A stretch of 64,000 nucleotides of DNA, from NCBI GenBank assembly GCA_033557835.1, contig JAWQRO010000010.1, positions 28,958 to 92,957 on the forward strand. The letters are read 5' to 3'. This DNA comes from Helochares maculicollis (taxonomy: Eukaryota; Arthropoda; Insecta; Coleoptera; Hydrophilidae). The translations under genes and the position numbers were made by a program. Below the pieces are notes generated by a model. That model saw nothing but the letters and a program-made list of their open reading frames with translations. It did not search any database and was not told the origin of the DNA. Each line of letters starts with the position of its first letter. The first letter of the stretch is position 1. Below are positions 50,401 through 63,492 of the stretch, one piece after another.

Positions 50401-52399
50401 ATTTGGTAGGCTTAACCGGACGATGGGATTTTTCCTCTAAACATACACTTTGTACAAGGTGCATTTTAAACTAACCAAAAGGTAACGAGCAAGTAGAAAC
50501 TGTTCAGGTTCAGACCAGGAAAGTTCGTAACTTCTAAATATTAATCTAGGATTTCACTTGTAAATGATGGTTTTATTCTTCAATATTGTTCTGATCTCAT
50601 TCATTCATTTGATGGTTTGTTTAATCATGCAAACTGGATACATATTGTTATTTGTGGCCATATTTATTTATTTTAATGCACATGAGCTAAATTTGACAAA
50701 TTAAATTATGGTTGCATAGGTTAGCGGCATTTGCAAGACATTTTGGTACTTATTAAAAACTTTGACATCATTTTATTGTGGTTGTATATTTTTAAATTAT
50801 ACACTAAAACATGTCCCAAATATTTGTACAAATCGGTTATGTGTCTACTCAATAGTCTTGAATAGCATGATAGTACTATCAAATCTATATAATTACATAA
50901 TCTACATACAATGCATAAATTAAAAAAAAAAATTTTCTCCTGATTTAGATACTCGTCAAATTTTTTTGTGTATTTGTTAATGCGTCTTCATTTAAATGGT
51001 GTGTATCTGTTCCCTTTAAGGAGAGGTACTGTTAACCTCAACTGAACAAGGAATATTCAATAAACTTAAAGCAAAGCCTTCAGATTTCATGTTGGTTACG
51101 CTTGAAAGTATATTGCATTTTGTTAGACGAGTGAATACATAATTATAATATATCAAAATTTCATTTATTGAAAATTGGTATCTTCTTTCATCTATAGAAA
51201 ATTTTATTTAGTTAATTCCTAAGGTATTTGCAGGATTTAAGACATTAATTAACAGAATCGATTATTCTCACAGCCAAATTTAATATTCAATATACTCAGA
51301 TTGTTTAATTTAACTATTTTAACTTAAGGTTTGTTTTTGATTTGTAGATTTTATTTATGCAGTATTTTGTTTGTACTTTTTCATTCTCAGATATAAGAGT
51401 CAGAATGGTTTTTAAACTTTGAGTTAATTTTTTTAATTATATGCAGGGTGTTTTCAGTGGGGAAGAGACAGCAAATCACGATTTTTGAACTTGCACTGTC
51501 TAATATTGGCATATTTGTAGGCGAACCTTTATTTAATTATTTATGTATTCCGACTTTCCTACTTTATGCACAGCTTCAAATTTATATCACTTATTAATAC
51601 TACCAATTAATGATAAGGATATAAGCTCATAAATTGTTTGCAAGGCCAAAAACAGTTTGTTTAAATTATTACCAGGTTAGTATTTAAATTAATGTTGAAT
51701 CTAGGACTTGTTTAAAGAATGTTTCATAAAGTAAGAAGTAAAATAAGCTTCTCTAACTTTCAATTCGCTTGGTTATTATTTACAGATTTAAGATAAATAA
51801 TGGGATGAATATGTTTAAAAGCTCAGAAGTGGATTCACTATTATTACTCGTGTTTTACATTTTTAGACGATTTCAATTTTTATTGTATCATTAATCTGTA
51901 AAATATGCAAGCGAACCTGAGCAACGAAAGCAAAACTGTAATGAAATATTTTTAAATTTTAGATACAAAGATTCACCCGTGTATAATATTTACTAATAAT
52001 ATTCAGACACATTACCTTAGCCTAAGCTGCCATAATTCTAACACTATTCAATTTTTGGACCCTGTATTATATTATACATATTTTTTTAATCCTAGATAAT
52101 TTTTTATTTCTAAAATTTTTTAGTTTAAATTAAACAAAACAAAACTAAGCTAAGCCGTTATCTATTGCTCTTAAGGGTGGGTTCCCTTGTGAAACAAGCT
52201 TCGACTTAAATTGTCAGTTTTTATTGCCTTTATATTAATTAAAAATTTACACAGTGAAATGACTATTGCATGTACTTCTACATCAAGCAATTAAAAATAT
52301 TTATCTAATGTTAGTGCAGGTTAAGCAGTAACTAATAGTTATTTAACAATGTAATAAATATTTCCATTGCACATATCATATTATTTGAGTTTTTAATCA
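50401..52399. other. AT-rich intergenic sequence
   Basis: No gene, RNA or repeat is supported. Confidence 0.5.
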
Positions 52400-52700
52400 T
52401 GAATTTGTATTGTAAAATTGGACCCTTATTTCATACATTTTATAATTGGAGCCTTCGCAAAAGATGTTTACAAGCGTTTAATATTACAGACTAGTTAAGA
52501 GTTAATTTTATATATATTTTTTAAGACGTTTTGCACATTATATAAAGTAACATTAAAAATATTCTATTTATATATATAAATTCAAACCTTGGCTTTTATT
52601 TTTGAAGCACATGTCGGCGTTTGTAGTTTTGTTATCAATCGCAAGTATTTTATGCAGTACATATACTTATACAAAAATGGTGAGTGGAGACACTCCAGAT
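52400..52700 (-). repeat. Dispersed repeat family, left-end fragment
   Basis: TTGTATTGTAAAATTGGACCC, then GCCTTCGCAAAAG, CAGACTAGTTAAG, TGTAGTTTTGTTATCAATCG and TGAGTGGAGACACTCCAGAT match the left third of copy A in reverse. The end hairpin TGGAG-TGT-CTCCA is present in reverse. About 300 bp remain. Confidence 0.75.
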
Positions 52701-52910
52701 TTTTTTTGAGGAATAAGTCTGGTGACTTAATTTGCATAGAAAATTATGTATCCCACACAAAGAAGCTATACTTAACTGTAATGAAGTAATAAATATGTTC
52801 TTTGATGCAGATTAACTAAGCTAATTATACTTTGAAGCATAATAAATGCCACCTAATATTTGAGAATTAACCATTGTTGAAATAAAAACAAAGCACTTTT
52901 TAGTCACGTT

Positions 52911-52916
52911 TTTATT
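52911..52916 (-). terminator. Poly(A) signal of RpL27
   Basis: AATAAA on the - strand, about 35 nt past the RpL27 stop codon; a very short 3' UTR is usual for ribosomal protein genes. Confidence 0.6.
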
Positions 52917-52947
52917 AAAAGTGAATAATTATTATTAACAGGTAAAT

Positions 52948-53487
52948 CTAGAATCGTAATTTTTGGAAGAACCACTTGTTCTTGCCAAATTTGTAACGTT
53001 CTTCAAGCTTGACTCTAGTTTGGAAACGAATCTTCTTCCTCTTCATGGGATCTTTAAGGTCTTTAATATTGACTTTTTGATCCCACTGCAAGTCTACAGA
53101 GTAACGGGTGGGCATCAAATGGTTGTAGTTAAGTACCTGAGGGAAATAATGATTTTTAGCAAACATTCTACTAAATTGTCCACAATTTCAAACAATATTG
53201 TTACTAGGATAATTAACATAGCATGAAGGGAATGTTATGGTTTTAGTATTAAGGTATATTGTACTAACCTTTACGAAAGGCTTAATCTTGGACCTCTTGT
53301 GGATCTTGATTTTGCCCATACGCTTGTGGACTTTCCTTGGGTACCTATCTATACCGGCTACCAAAGCATGACCGTATTTCCTCTCGGACGTATCATCGTC
53401 AAAATTTTTCATAACGATGGCTTTTCTACCTGCGTACCGTCCGCTGAGGACAAGTACAATTTTTCCATTTTTCATAATCTTACCCAT
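52948..53487 (-). CDS. RpL27: Ribosomal protein L27 (eL27)
   Basis: Component of the large (60S) ribosomal subunit. Two coding exons on the - strand, 53487-53269 and 53136-52948, join in frame to 135 residues (human is 136). The first encodes [20 protein letters not shown], a KOW-type RNA-binding start, then [20 protein letters not shown] and KPFVK; the second begins [16 protein letters not shown] and ends [12 protein letters not shown], the family's invariant C-terminus. The acceptor TGTTTCAG ends five bases before the ATG, so the 5' UTR is spliced. Frames on the opposite strand are shadows. Confidence 0.97.
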
Positions 53488-53783
53488 TTTGGCTGAAACA
53501 AATACTTAATATAACTTCACGATTTAAATTGATTTTATGATCATATTACGATAAAAAACAATTTTATTAAGTAGTAGCAGAAAAACACGCGCCTAACCTC
53601 AAAGTCTTGCTGAGAGCCAAATGAACTTTTTTAGAAATGTAGCGATGGGTGAACAAAATGATGATTGTGTTTATAAGGGGGTTGTTTTGAACATTGACAT
53701 TATTAAAAAGTTGAGCTTGTTTAGTACATAAATATGAAGATGACTAAAGAATAAAATTTATAAAATTTCAATGGATTACCTAC

Positions 53784-53830
53784 CTTGTTTACGGATGCCT
53801 AGGGGAAAAGAATTGATGATCTCCGCGAGA
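53784..53830 (-). promoter_or_regulatory. RpL27: RpL27 transcription start with TOP tract and small 5' exon
   Basis: On the - strand CTTTTCCCC at about 53810-53802 is a terminal oligopyrimidine (TOP) tract, the usual cap site of ribosomal protein mRNAs, which couples translation to TOR signalling. It is followed by about 20 nt ending GTAAACAAG at 53784 and the donor GTAGGT. The 5' exon would be only about 27 nt and join the coding exon at 53492. Confidence 0.6.
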
Positions 53831-55400
53831 GGGCACTTTAGTGACTTTTGGTAAGAATTTTGTTGCCTGCTTGTGGCGCTCAATTTAAAAGATGGATTTA
53901 ATATGAAATATTCTAAGCCATTTACAACTGCTCTTTCTTTTTATGTTCATATAGACCAATGATCTGTATCTAACCAATAGCTGTAACCATATTAATGTGT
54001 AATTCATGTGTAATATATGTAATTATAGATGTGTTAAAATCAATGCATTTAAAATAAGAATTTAGTACACTGTATGTTTGGTTGCATAGCTTAAGTGAAA
54101 AATACTTAAGGAATAGATTTGACGCCAGACATTGGTTTCCACGTTTTATAATATCAGCACAGATTTTCTTATTTTCTTTTTTCCCTTGTACACATTTGTA
54201 AATACACGCTTTAGGAACTTATCCAACTTACATTTTGAGCATAAAAAGTCTTAAATGTCATGTTGACATATACACTTAATATCGGCAACTGGTTAAAACA
54301 TCCAAGGCGTGCGACTGACAAAAATGTAAACTTCTAAATCCGCAAACTACAACTAGTAGAAAATTTTATGCTATCAAAGGATAAATAAATCTAATAATGT
54401 AATATCTGTTTAAAATCCTAATTTAAAAAGAAGGCTTTTACATTGACAACACAATTTTAATTTGAGGCAAGAATTAATCAGAAAAATACTAACCTTTCCA
54501 TGACTTCTGGGAGTTGAAAATATTTGGTTGATCATTTATAAATATGCAATGCTGGAGAAAAGTAAGTAAACAATTTACATTTATAAACACTATGCTTCTT
54601 CCTACTATTTGATTTTTTGCTCATGTTTAAAATTGAGTGACTAGTAGAGTTACAATAAAGTTTCGTTTTCCGGACAGCGACCATGGATTCCGTATGTGGT
54701 ATCTTGAGCCACGTGCCAGTTAAACGAACACGACTTTATGTAGAAGTAGAGGTGTTAATAATATTGCCACAATTAGGCGATTTAATCTCTGACGCCAGCA
54801 ATTAGTGTGTGACGGAAATAAATTTGAAATATAATATAAATATAAATTATAAATCGGAACAGCTATAAAATTGGAGCGGTTTCCGCTCGACACTCCTGTT
54901 AATATATATCTCGTGAAAACTATGTACTAAACTTGCTATCAGAGTCTCATTAATGTTATTCTTTTATTCGGAAATACCAAATTTCGCACAGTGATCTATT
55001 TTATTTATTGTCACTGCCTATTCGCTCTTATTATTGGCCTATAGTATAATTTACATCGGCGCTTAAAACAGTGTAATAAAACATAAAATTAGTAATCACT
55101 ATTTTAATTTGAAAATCGTATTTGCGAAAACAATTAAACTGCGGATACTTCAACTGAGATAATGTTTAGTAAGAGACGGTTTTCAAATTTTTTTAACGTT
55201 ATCACAACATTTCTAAAGCACATATTTACCCAGAGAGGCAGTGTACTGAATACTTTTTCAAACCTGTTAATGTTAATTACTACTTTCGGTTACACAAAAC
55301 GACAAAGAACTTATTTGCCATAAATCGCGCAGGGGCTTGACCTATCATGTATGCTATACAAATTGTCTGGTAAAGCTCTTAAATAGTATACAAATCTTGT
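53831..55400. other. Intergenic sequence
   Basis: No gene supported. Around 54890-54910 GGAGCGGTTTCCGCTC forms a 6-bp inverted repeat, but no element can be delimited. Confidence 0.4.
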
Positions 55401-56620
55401 TAGGACTTAGTTTAAAAGATACACTAATTTAGACCTGCATTTGTAAGTGCTGGAAGACGAGAAACAGCCATCTATTTTTCCATTCAACCGCTACGAATAG
55501 AAGACGTAGTAAGAGTCAGTGCACTTTTCCCCCTTGGTGGAGCAATCACCATAGATTACCGCCAGAGGAATAAAAAAGGCAATGGATCGCCACAGTATAA
55601 ATGGCAAGAAAGAATATCTGATGTATAATCATTATATAACATTTAACAGACTCTTGGAACTAAGATTCCACAGGAGAGATTTACCTTATTATAATAATAG
55701 GGTCTATTTGATCGCCAACCAGCGAATTCCTTGTACAAATAACCCCATACTAAAAGTTAGTTTGATACCAAGTGCTAAGATATGGAAATAGAAATTACTA
55801 GGCATAAATTAGACATTTCAGGAGTAAGTACAGGAAGATGACCTGACTTGGGGAAACTTAGAAGTGAGAATGGAATGATGAAGTTGTTCAGAAATAATTA
55901 AACATGTAATAAACATGGTGTTACTGTTCATCGACATTAATATTTTGGAGGAAGATATTGCGGAACGACAAAACAAGACATAATGGTGGATAGAGGTTGT
56001 GACCGAGATATCCATAAGATAAGGGTGCCTTGATACAGAAAAATACACGAACTCACTCAACCAGAGAGAAAAATAAATTACAAGGAAATGTTTGGTATGA
56101 TCAAGAGTGTGGGAAGATAAGAAGGAAGAAGAGTCAATAAGGTAAGAGATATTAACCCCTAATACATTATAGATCAAGAAAAATCACAACAAAGTACGGC
56201 TTGATACAAACTAGATTTTCAAGAAAAAGAAAGGTAAATTTATGAATGAGTACGTAATAGAATTAGAGGACAGACATAAATAATAACACAATGGAACTTT
56301 CTAGAAAGAAATGAGGTGAATAAAAGGATGTTAACAGCAACAGCATATTCTGTAAAGAGAACGGCGAGTAATGAGTAGTGCAGAAGAAAATCAACAGACG
56401 AGGGAGGAATTATTCTTGGAAGTATGAGATCAGCAAAGAGCACTGAACAAATATCTATTGCAAGATATAGAATAAAAGATGATTACTAATTAGTCAGAAA
56501 TGTTAGAATAAAATAAGAGAACTAGTAAACACATAGAAATCCAAGAAATTACTTGAGGAAAATATAATTTCTACAGAACAAAAAAGGCGGAATAGGAAAG
56601 TAAACAGAATTTATTGAATG
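55400..56620 (+). mobile_element. Degenerate, possibly LINE-derived, purine-rich region
   Basis: The + strand is rich in A and G with Lys/Arg/Glu-rich broken frames. NKKGNGSPQYKWQERISD near 55570 and VWYDQECGKIRRKKSQ near 56090 resemble the linker between endonuclease and reverse transcriptase of some LINEs. No catalytic motif is visible, so the assignment is weak. Opposite-strand frames here reflect the same composition. Confidence 0.3.
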
Positions 56621-56639
56621 AAATTAAGAAAACTGGAAA

Positions 56640-56825
56640 AAGGCATAAATTGCACTTGTTTGGGTCCGATCAAGTTGAAATTTTGTATAGCTTTTGAAGA
56701 ATGTACAAAATTGCTTGATAGTTCTATTTTAATTAGTTTGCTTGAAAATGTTTTGAAACAGTTTAAATTAACAAATACTTTCACTAGTCCTACATGCCTC
56801 AAAAATAGATGAGTACTTAAACTAA
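56640..56825 (+). repeat. Dispersed repeat family, fragment
   Basis: GGTCCGATCAAGTTGAAATTTTG, GCTTGAAAATGTTTTGAAACAG and AGTCCTACATGCCTCAAAAAT correspond in order to the middle of copies A and B. Confidence 0.65.
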
Positions 56826-57239
56826 ACTAAACTCCAAGTTTTTTTTTACCAACTCTAAAACTATCGTGATTATTTACACATACAACTTTATACAAATGCG
56901 GGTGCGATTCGAAGTTACCTACGCAGAAGAGAAAGTAAAAACGGATTCGAATAGAAAGAGTTAGAAAGTACGCTCAGCTGTGATACGTGTTATATACAAA
57001 ATAGGGTGGGCTTGGTCGAAATCTGGTGGTATTTTTATTTATTTAAAGTTCATCTTCAGTGCAATACATTAATCGAAGAAAGAATTCCTTTACACATCGT
57101 ACACTCGAGTTTACTTAATGTGATCAGTTCCAATGCGGGCGACCAGAAAGTATTCCGAGGTATTATTGCGCCAAAGTTCACGTATAAACCGCTATGCCAC
57201 AACTTTTTATGTACCGAGTGAAAAATACGAAATTAACCT

Positions 57240-57600
57240 ACAGAAGATAATTTATTTGGAATTGTAAATATGCATATAACAGGGTTTCTAGCACAAGGGA
57301 TGTCGGAATCTCAAGTATGAAAATAGTCAGTTAAATTATTTTCTCTGCTGGTTTTGTCGTCATCTATAGTTTAGGTTAATAATAAGTATAACGTCCTAAA
57401 TTGGCTCTGTGGCCATAAAGAATATCTCAATATTTTCGGCAAGCTGATATCTTAATTCCCAATGGTTTCTCACTGCTACATTCATCTTCATAAGTGCCGA
57501 AACCAATTCGATGGGATTTAAATCGGCAGTCTTAAAACCTCGTGACTTTTGTTATTAAGTAACTTATCCATTACATAAGTTTTAAATCTTGGTTTGTAAA
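57240..57600. other. Intergenic sequence
   Basis: Nothing supported between the repeat fragment and the mariner remnant. Confidence 0.4.
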
Positions 57601-58310
57601 ATTTTATTTAATCATACAACTCTGTTTTTACCATATCGTCAGCAATTACAATGGACCACGTTTTGAGCCTTTCTTTCATTTCGGCTTTCCGCGACTTCAT
57701 ATTTGGACACTTTTTAGTGTCTACATTGTGTTTCAAATAAGCGTTTCGAACGAGGATGTCAACTGTTATTCGCAATGTGGTTAAATATGTAAATTCAAGG
57801 CAAATAAGACCGTTCATGTGCATTATTTTAGCACATAGTCTCCTTGCTTTTCAATGCACTTGGTCCATCATTGCACAAGCTTTTCACTCCACACTCTTCC
57901 GCTTACTCTCAGGCTCGTAATGGTGGATCCATGTTTTATCACCAGTGACCATTCTGTTTAAAAAGACGTCAAGTTCATAATCACATTTATCCAAAGGGTT
58001 TTTAAATGTCCAAGCGCTGTTGTGCTTGCAACAGTTAGAGTGGTTTTAGGGCCCATCTTCCGCAGACATTATGAAACCCAAATTTGCTGTGGCCAATTTT
58101 GTTGACAGAATCATGACAAATTAGCAGTCAATGCGCCATTTTATCAATACTCACTGGTCTGTCTAATAGACATATTATATTCACGTTCAATTTTGCCTCA
58201 TTTGTGGCGGCAAATGGGGATCCGGCTCCTTCGTCTTGTGTAACGTACCTAAAGTTTTCGGTGTCTGGTACACCTTCTGACCACAAAAAATAGACTACTA
58301 AATGTTGTTA
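57600..58310 (-). mobile_element. Mariner remnant with large internal deletion
   Basis: Read on the - strand from about 58260: DRPVSIDKMA, HDSVNKIGHSKFGFHNVCGR (N-terminal domain with stops), then TGDKTWIHHYEPESKRKSVE, the motif with the first catalytic Asp of mariner transposases, and directly after it, in another frame, WTKCIEKQGDYVLK, the normal C-terminal end of this mariner group. The segment with the HDN and PSD catalytic motifs, about 170 residues in the family, is missing. The arginine before WTK is a TGA. This is a non-autonomous, dead derivative. Confidence 0.75.
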
Positions 58311-58314
58311 TTCT

Positions 58315-58460
58315 TTGGTACAAATGCCAAAAATGATCAAAATGGATTCAGGGGCACACAAAAAGTAAAAATTCGTCAAAATTTCGAAATCGAATTTGTT
58401 CATAATCGCTAGACCTTCCCTTTAATACTCTTTGTATAATAAGATGGAAATGTAAAAAGT
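58315..58460 (+). repeat. Dispersed repeat family, right-end fragment
   Basis: AAAATGATCAAAATGGATTC, GGGGCACACAAAA, TTCGTCAAAATTTCGAAAT, GACCTTCCCTTTAATACTC and TGGAAATGTAAAAA match the right end of the family. Confidence 0.75.
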
Positions 58461-60053
58461 TCTATGAGGTCGAAACTGGAAGCTAGATGGGAGACTTTGA
58501 GTCATATGTTGTCGATATATTGTCGATGCTCTACTATAAAATGGAATCGTAGATCGTAAAGGAAATAGATACGGCGGATTGAATCGGATCCTAAAAACAT
58601 CTTGGACGAACAAAATTACCAATACTCTGGATCTGAATCACAAGCATATAGAAGTTAAGTGTTATAATCAAGATACAATATTTTGGTCACATTATAAGGA
58701 GAGAAAAGTACCGCAAGAAGAAAACAAAAAAGCGCTTGCAGCTGAGAAACTTTACGGATGAATTACTTCCCCAAATGTAGCTGATAAAAAGTCAGATTTG
58801 ATACGCAAATATCCTCTTTAAAATGGTAAAAAATGGATTGAAGGCTGTTTAAAGAAAGATGGTTCGTATTAATCACATTAATTTTTGTATTGGATTACGA
58901 CATCGGATCAGTGTATTGTAAACATAATAACACGTTTCTAAGATATATTCCATATCAGGGTAGTAAGAATAGAAAATGTATACTATTACATAATTGAAGC
59001 ATTGTTTCTGCTTATCGAAGTGATTGTGCTGATATAACGAAATTGAGAACTGTAATTTACCCTGGTCGAGTGTAATTTTTGTATAAGACAAAAAATAATT
59101 TAAAAGTAATTACTTTTATTTGCTTTGTAATAGAGACGTTTATTGCCAGTAAACTATTATATTGGAAAATTGTAAAATGGAAATAAAACATTCTTAGTTT
59201 AGTACGGACAGACACTTCTATTCATTTCATCTGTCATTTGTAGGTTCTACTATTATCAGCTTTAAACTGTTCTCGAATTTTGATTCGATTTGTATGCGTT
59301 TTTATTCGAAGACTTCTTGTCCACGATCGCTTCACAGAATTTTAAAAATATATTTGGTTTGTTTATTCCTTAAGTTAGATTACTAAGTATAGGCACGTGG
59401 CAATTTTAAAAAAATCCGTGATAACAAAACATGTGTGTCATTATTTTAGCGTTTTTAAATCGTTATACCTTCTCGCTCTGCGATGCTCGCATTATTATTA
59501 TATTTTCAATACATCTGATACTTAGTCAAAATAAATGGCTACGCTAGGGATTAGAAAAATCAATGATCGGCTTCGATTCTTTTCACTAAATTCTGTTGTA
59601 ACATACGAACGATAGATAAAGTCTTGAAAAATTTCGAACATTCAAAGTGCTGGAATTTTTTTCGACTGAAACATAGTTTCCATAAACTTCAAGCAAAATA
59701 TTTCCGATATGCAAATGTTTATGTGTTGAGCCATTCGAATGCAACTACTATCGTAGGCATACATTGCTACCTTCGTTTCGTAAAATTTTACTTTTAGGTG
59801 ATTTCGGCTGGATTTATTTGCATTATGGAACAAAGGAGACCGGAATGGCTGCAGGTATATATACTTCAATTAACGTGTGTTTCTTTTAATATTTTTAGAT
59901 ACGATTCATTTGCAAATTAATGCAATAAAAATTGGCGTTGTTGACAATGAACGATTATTCCCAAACAAAATATGAGCAAAATTAGCAATCCCGGAGTAAA
60001 CTAGAGAGCACATGGGTTTTTCTATGGGTAAAGGTAGATAATACATATATATG
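58461..60053. other. Intergenic sequence
   Basis: No gene is supported. Small frames near 58579-58761 and 59642-59869 have no recognisable motif. Confidence 0.4.
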
Positions 60054-60293
60054 TATATATATTACCTGTCACTCTCAGTCAGTCTGCGAAACACCTTGGT
60101 TGGTGATACAGTAATCGTGTAGTAATTGCTGCTAATAATAAATATTTTGCTAAAACAGTATCGCGCTTAATTTTAAGCGGTTTTAGCAAACGTTGTTGTG
60201 GCAGTGATGTTTGTTTTGTTTGAAAAACCTACTGTTTGTGAATTTTAAATTTTTTGTGTTCTATTATTATATATTTGTTTTTATTTCATCGAT
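60054..60293 (+). promoter_or_regulatory. Candidate promoter and 5' UTR exon of the amino acid transporter
   Basis: TATATAT (60054-60060) lies 27 nt before the A of a TCAGTC initiator (A at 60081). About 210 nt downstream ATCGATG is followed by the donor GTAAGTA near 60293. The next coding exon (62481) starts with a splice acceptor, so an upstream 5' exon is required, and this is the best candidate. Confidence 0.5.
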
Positions 60294-62480
60294 GTAAGTA
60301 AATGTACATGTTATTTAATATATAGTGCATTATTTCTAGTAGAATCGATGCCAAGGTTTCGTTTAAATGTGACTTGTAAAAAGTGCATTAAACCAAAAAT
60401 TTTTTCAACGATATACTTGACATTAAATCAGCCTATTGAAACGTAATATGTAAATTAGGTATCAATAACCAGATAACTTGTACACAATTGTAAGAATTAG
60501 CGCGTGTAATTACATAAAATATAATCAAACTAATAAAAACTATAATTAAAAAAAGCAAACAAACAAATATCGATTATGAATTGTTGAAAATTCAAGGATG
60601 ATAAATCGTTACTTTGTTGATGACTGTTTTTACTTGTTATTCGCTATACTTATATTAGATACCGACATTTTTAAAAATTTGCCGTTAATGTTAATTGTTC
60701 ACTTATAAGTACCTACTTCCTATACGTTCCTCAATTAGTTAATTTAACAAGAACGTGTAATCCAAATGTGTGCAAGTCCCGGAACATCCTTGACTATAAA
60801 AGAACATTACACGCACTTAATTGCTGCCTATTTTTTCTAGTTGTGATTTTAGTGTTGGTCAACATATTTTAGGACGATCTTTATGGAAGTAACATGCAGG
60901 CAAATCAATTTAAACTAATATTCTATTAAAGATTATTTCGAATAATTTTGTAAATTAATACAGATTGTTAATCTTTTAAGTGCGTGGCTTGAGAGCAAGA
61001 AACTTAATATATTTTTGTAATTACAATTATGCTTAAAACAATGGTATGTCTAAGTCCGGGATTAAAGTAATTAAAGCATTTGGTTTTCATCATGATTATT
61101 TGCACATATGTCTTCAATGAAACGAGACTGTTTATTGTTGGTTTTTATATAAAACTGTTATTTTTATGTAGCCACATTCCTTGCAAATATTAAATTTTAA
61201 TGTTATAATCTTGGCCAAGGATCTGATTCGAGATGTCAAACATGCAGGCCGATTTTTTATGTGTGCAAATATTATTCAATTTATTATACCGCGTACACCG
61301 TTTTTAGAACGACGAAATCTCCGAGACGTACAACTTTCACATTTTCGCGGTTTCTGGTGATCAAAGATCCAATTTTTTAATAAAATTGTTTTTCTTTTGA
61401 TCGCGGGTTATTTACACGAATTGCACAAGTTAAATAAATAGGCGACAAGTTTAGCATTATAATTATATGGTTAACAATGACGAAAACCTTCACCTATTGA
61501 AGCGGGATTTTACGGCCACCTATACGTGTTTCGCATAATTGGTAACACTTAATAATTTACATCGTTATTTGGCGAGATCAAATTCGCAACTATAATTTGT
61601 TTTTAGAAATTTGGGTTAATGAACTGAGCGTTGGATTAGGAACCAGACATTAAGAATGCTAGAATTGCTAAAACTTGTACCGTAAATCTGAGTATCTCTT
61701 GCCTAAAAGTTGCCTATACTTAATTAGTCGTTTAGATAATTTTATAAATATTGAACTACAAATAACATTTTTGTTTCAAATGAATTTTCATTGTAAGTAA
61801 AACCATTACAAAATTGCTTAGTCGAAAAGTCCGTAATCTTATTCTACAAGTAGACTGATTACAAAACACACCTTGGATAAACAATGTAGGAAATGCTTGC
61901 CATCGCAGGAGGTATAAAGAAAAAATCCTTGCTTCAAATGCGCATAAAATTATAGAAATCGATTTATTTCAATCAAACTGTTTACTGCATTACCTATTAC
62001 GTATCTGAGCTATTAGTGTTAAGCAAATAAAGAATTAAGAGTTATGGTGTTGTATTTTCGCGGTTGTTACGGAATCATTTCCTTTGACATTTAATTACGC
62101 TATATTGAATTATCACATAAGTTATTTCTGTCCATAGGAACCTAATTTACGGATGCATTATGTTCATACGTACGTACTTTCAATCTCCTTAGGAAGATTT
62201 AAATTTTACGCCCAGTTAAGTCACTTAACAATGAAGCAAATGCAATTTTCCCCACACTATCGTTATGTTTTCAGCGGTAAACGGAAACCCAAAGCTAAAA
62301 TCGTATTTTTAGCTTGTTATTTATGTAAATTATCTTAATTTGAGTCAATCAAGCACGTAGTAATAACATATTTAGTTGATGACAGCCAGGTGATTCAACT
62401 GCAGCGATAGGTTCTTAATAATTTTTCATAAGCTATTCTCATGATCACAAATATAACAGTAATATTCTGATTTTTTTCAG
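60294..62480 (+). other. Probable first intron of the amino acid transporter
   Basis: AT-rich sequence ending in the polypyrimidine tract TTTTTTTCAG before the ATG exon. No other feature recognised. Confidence 0.45.
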
Positions 62481-62706
62481 ATGGTGTTTAACTTAGGGGT
62501 GGCTTTATCGCGGAAGAAAGTAACTGACCATACAGAGCCCAGCAAACTTTCAAGATGTTTAACACTTTTGGACCTAACTATGCTGGGGATCGGGAGCACC
62601 TTAGGACTAGGTGTTTACGTTCTTGCAGGATCCGTTGCTAGGAAGGAAGCTGGGCCTGCTGTTTGTTTGTCCTTTTTAGTAGCAGCTATTGCATCGGCTT
62701 TCGCAG
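62481..62706 (+). CDS. Cationic amino acid transporter (SLC7/CAT type), first coding exon
   Basis: The exon encodes 75 residues from the ATG immediately after a CAG acceptor to the donor GTAAGT. After [14 protein letters not shown] it has [20 protein letters not shown], the first membrane segment of the CAT family with its glycine-rich GxGSTLG motif, then [20 protein letters not shown] and a second membrane segment ending AAIASAFAG. Family members carry arginine, lysine and related amino acids across the plasma membrane with about 12-14 membrane segments; Drosophila slimfast belongs here. The rest of the gene lies right of the window. Confidence 0.9.
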
Positions 62707-63490
62707 GTAAGTGTATTAATGGAAAGCCTTGAAACTTCCAGGGAATTAAGCATTTTAAGGTTACATGCAATGTGAAGGTTAAAGTAATAAAGCATAATTA
62801 CAATAATGGTTAAAAATTTAATATTGGCGTAATTCACTACAAGTATGCGAATATATAATATATACACTATACAGTTTTGATTCAAATCGGAAATTTTCGT
62901 TAAATTATTTTGATTGATTTAAATGTTTCTTACGCGATTGTTCAATCAAAGCGAACTTCCGTTTTAAAGAATGCGGAAAAACAAAATAATTATTGACATA
63001 ATTGATAAACTAAAGTGATGGCTCGGTTACGTTCAAATAAATGTAGTATTTTATTACCTTTGAACGTTTTTGTAATATTGGCTTTAGAGTACTTACAATG
63101 ATTGCGTAGAAGGACAAGTAAAACATGAAAATATAACACTTCAGTTCCATTTTTGCATCGTGGATAGGTAGTTATTACATAATTTTATAAATCTATTTGT
63201 TCTTTTAAACAATTTTAAGTTTAAGTTTTGAGGAATAATAATTCAGGGCTATAAGTCCGCATATTCATAATGACAAGTCTACAGGTTATAGCTTGCAGAA
63301 ACAAAATATGAAAATGCCGATAACAAATCGTCATTACTCCCGAATTGAAACAACAGCTTTTAGAATTAGAAACGTATAGTTACAAAAGCATGCAGATTTT
63401 TTAGATATACTGAAATAATTAATATCTAAGCAGAACCGGAACTTAAGGATATAAAATCAAATATCAATTTAATTAAACTTGTATCTTTAC
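62707..63490 (+). other. Transporter intron, left part
   Basis: AT-rich intron sequence before the mariner insertion; no further transporter exon is recognisable. Confidence 0.55.
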
Positions 63491-63492
63491 TA

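Noticed and set aside
52963..53496. Frames antisense to RpL27
   Set aside because: Shadows of the ribosomal protein exons.
55818..56443. - strand frames of 67-119 codons
   Set aside because: Complement of a purine-rich degenerate region; no motif.
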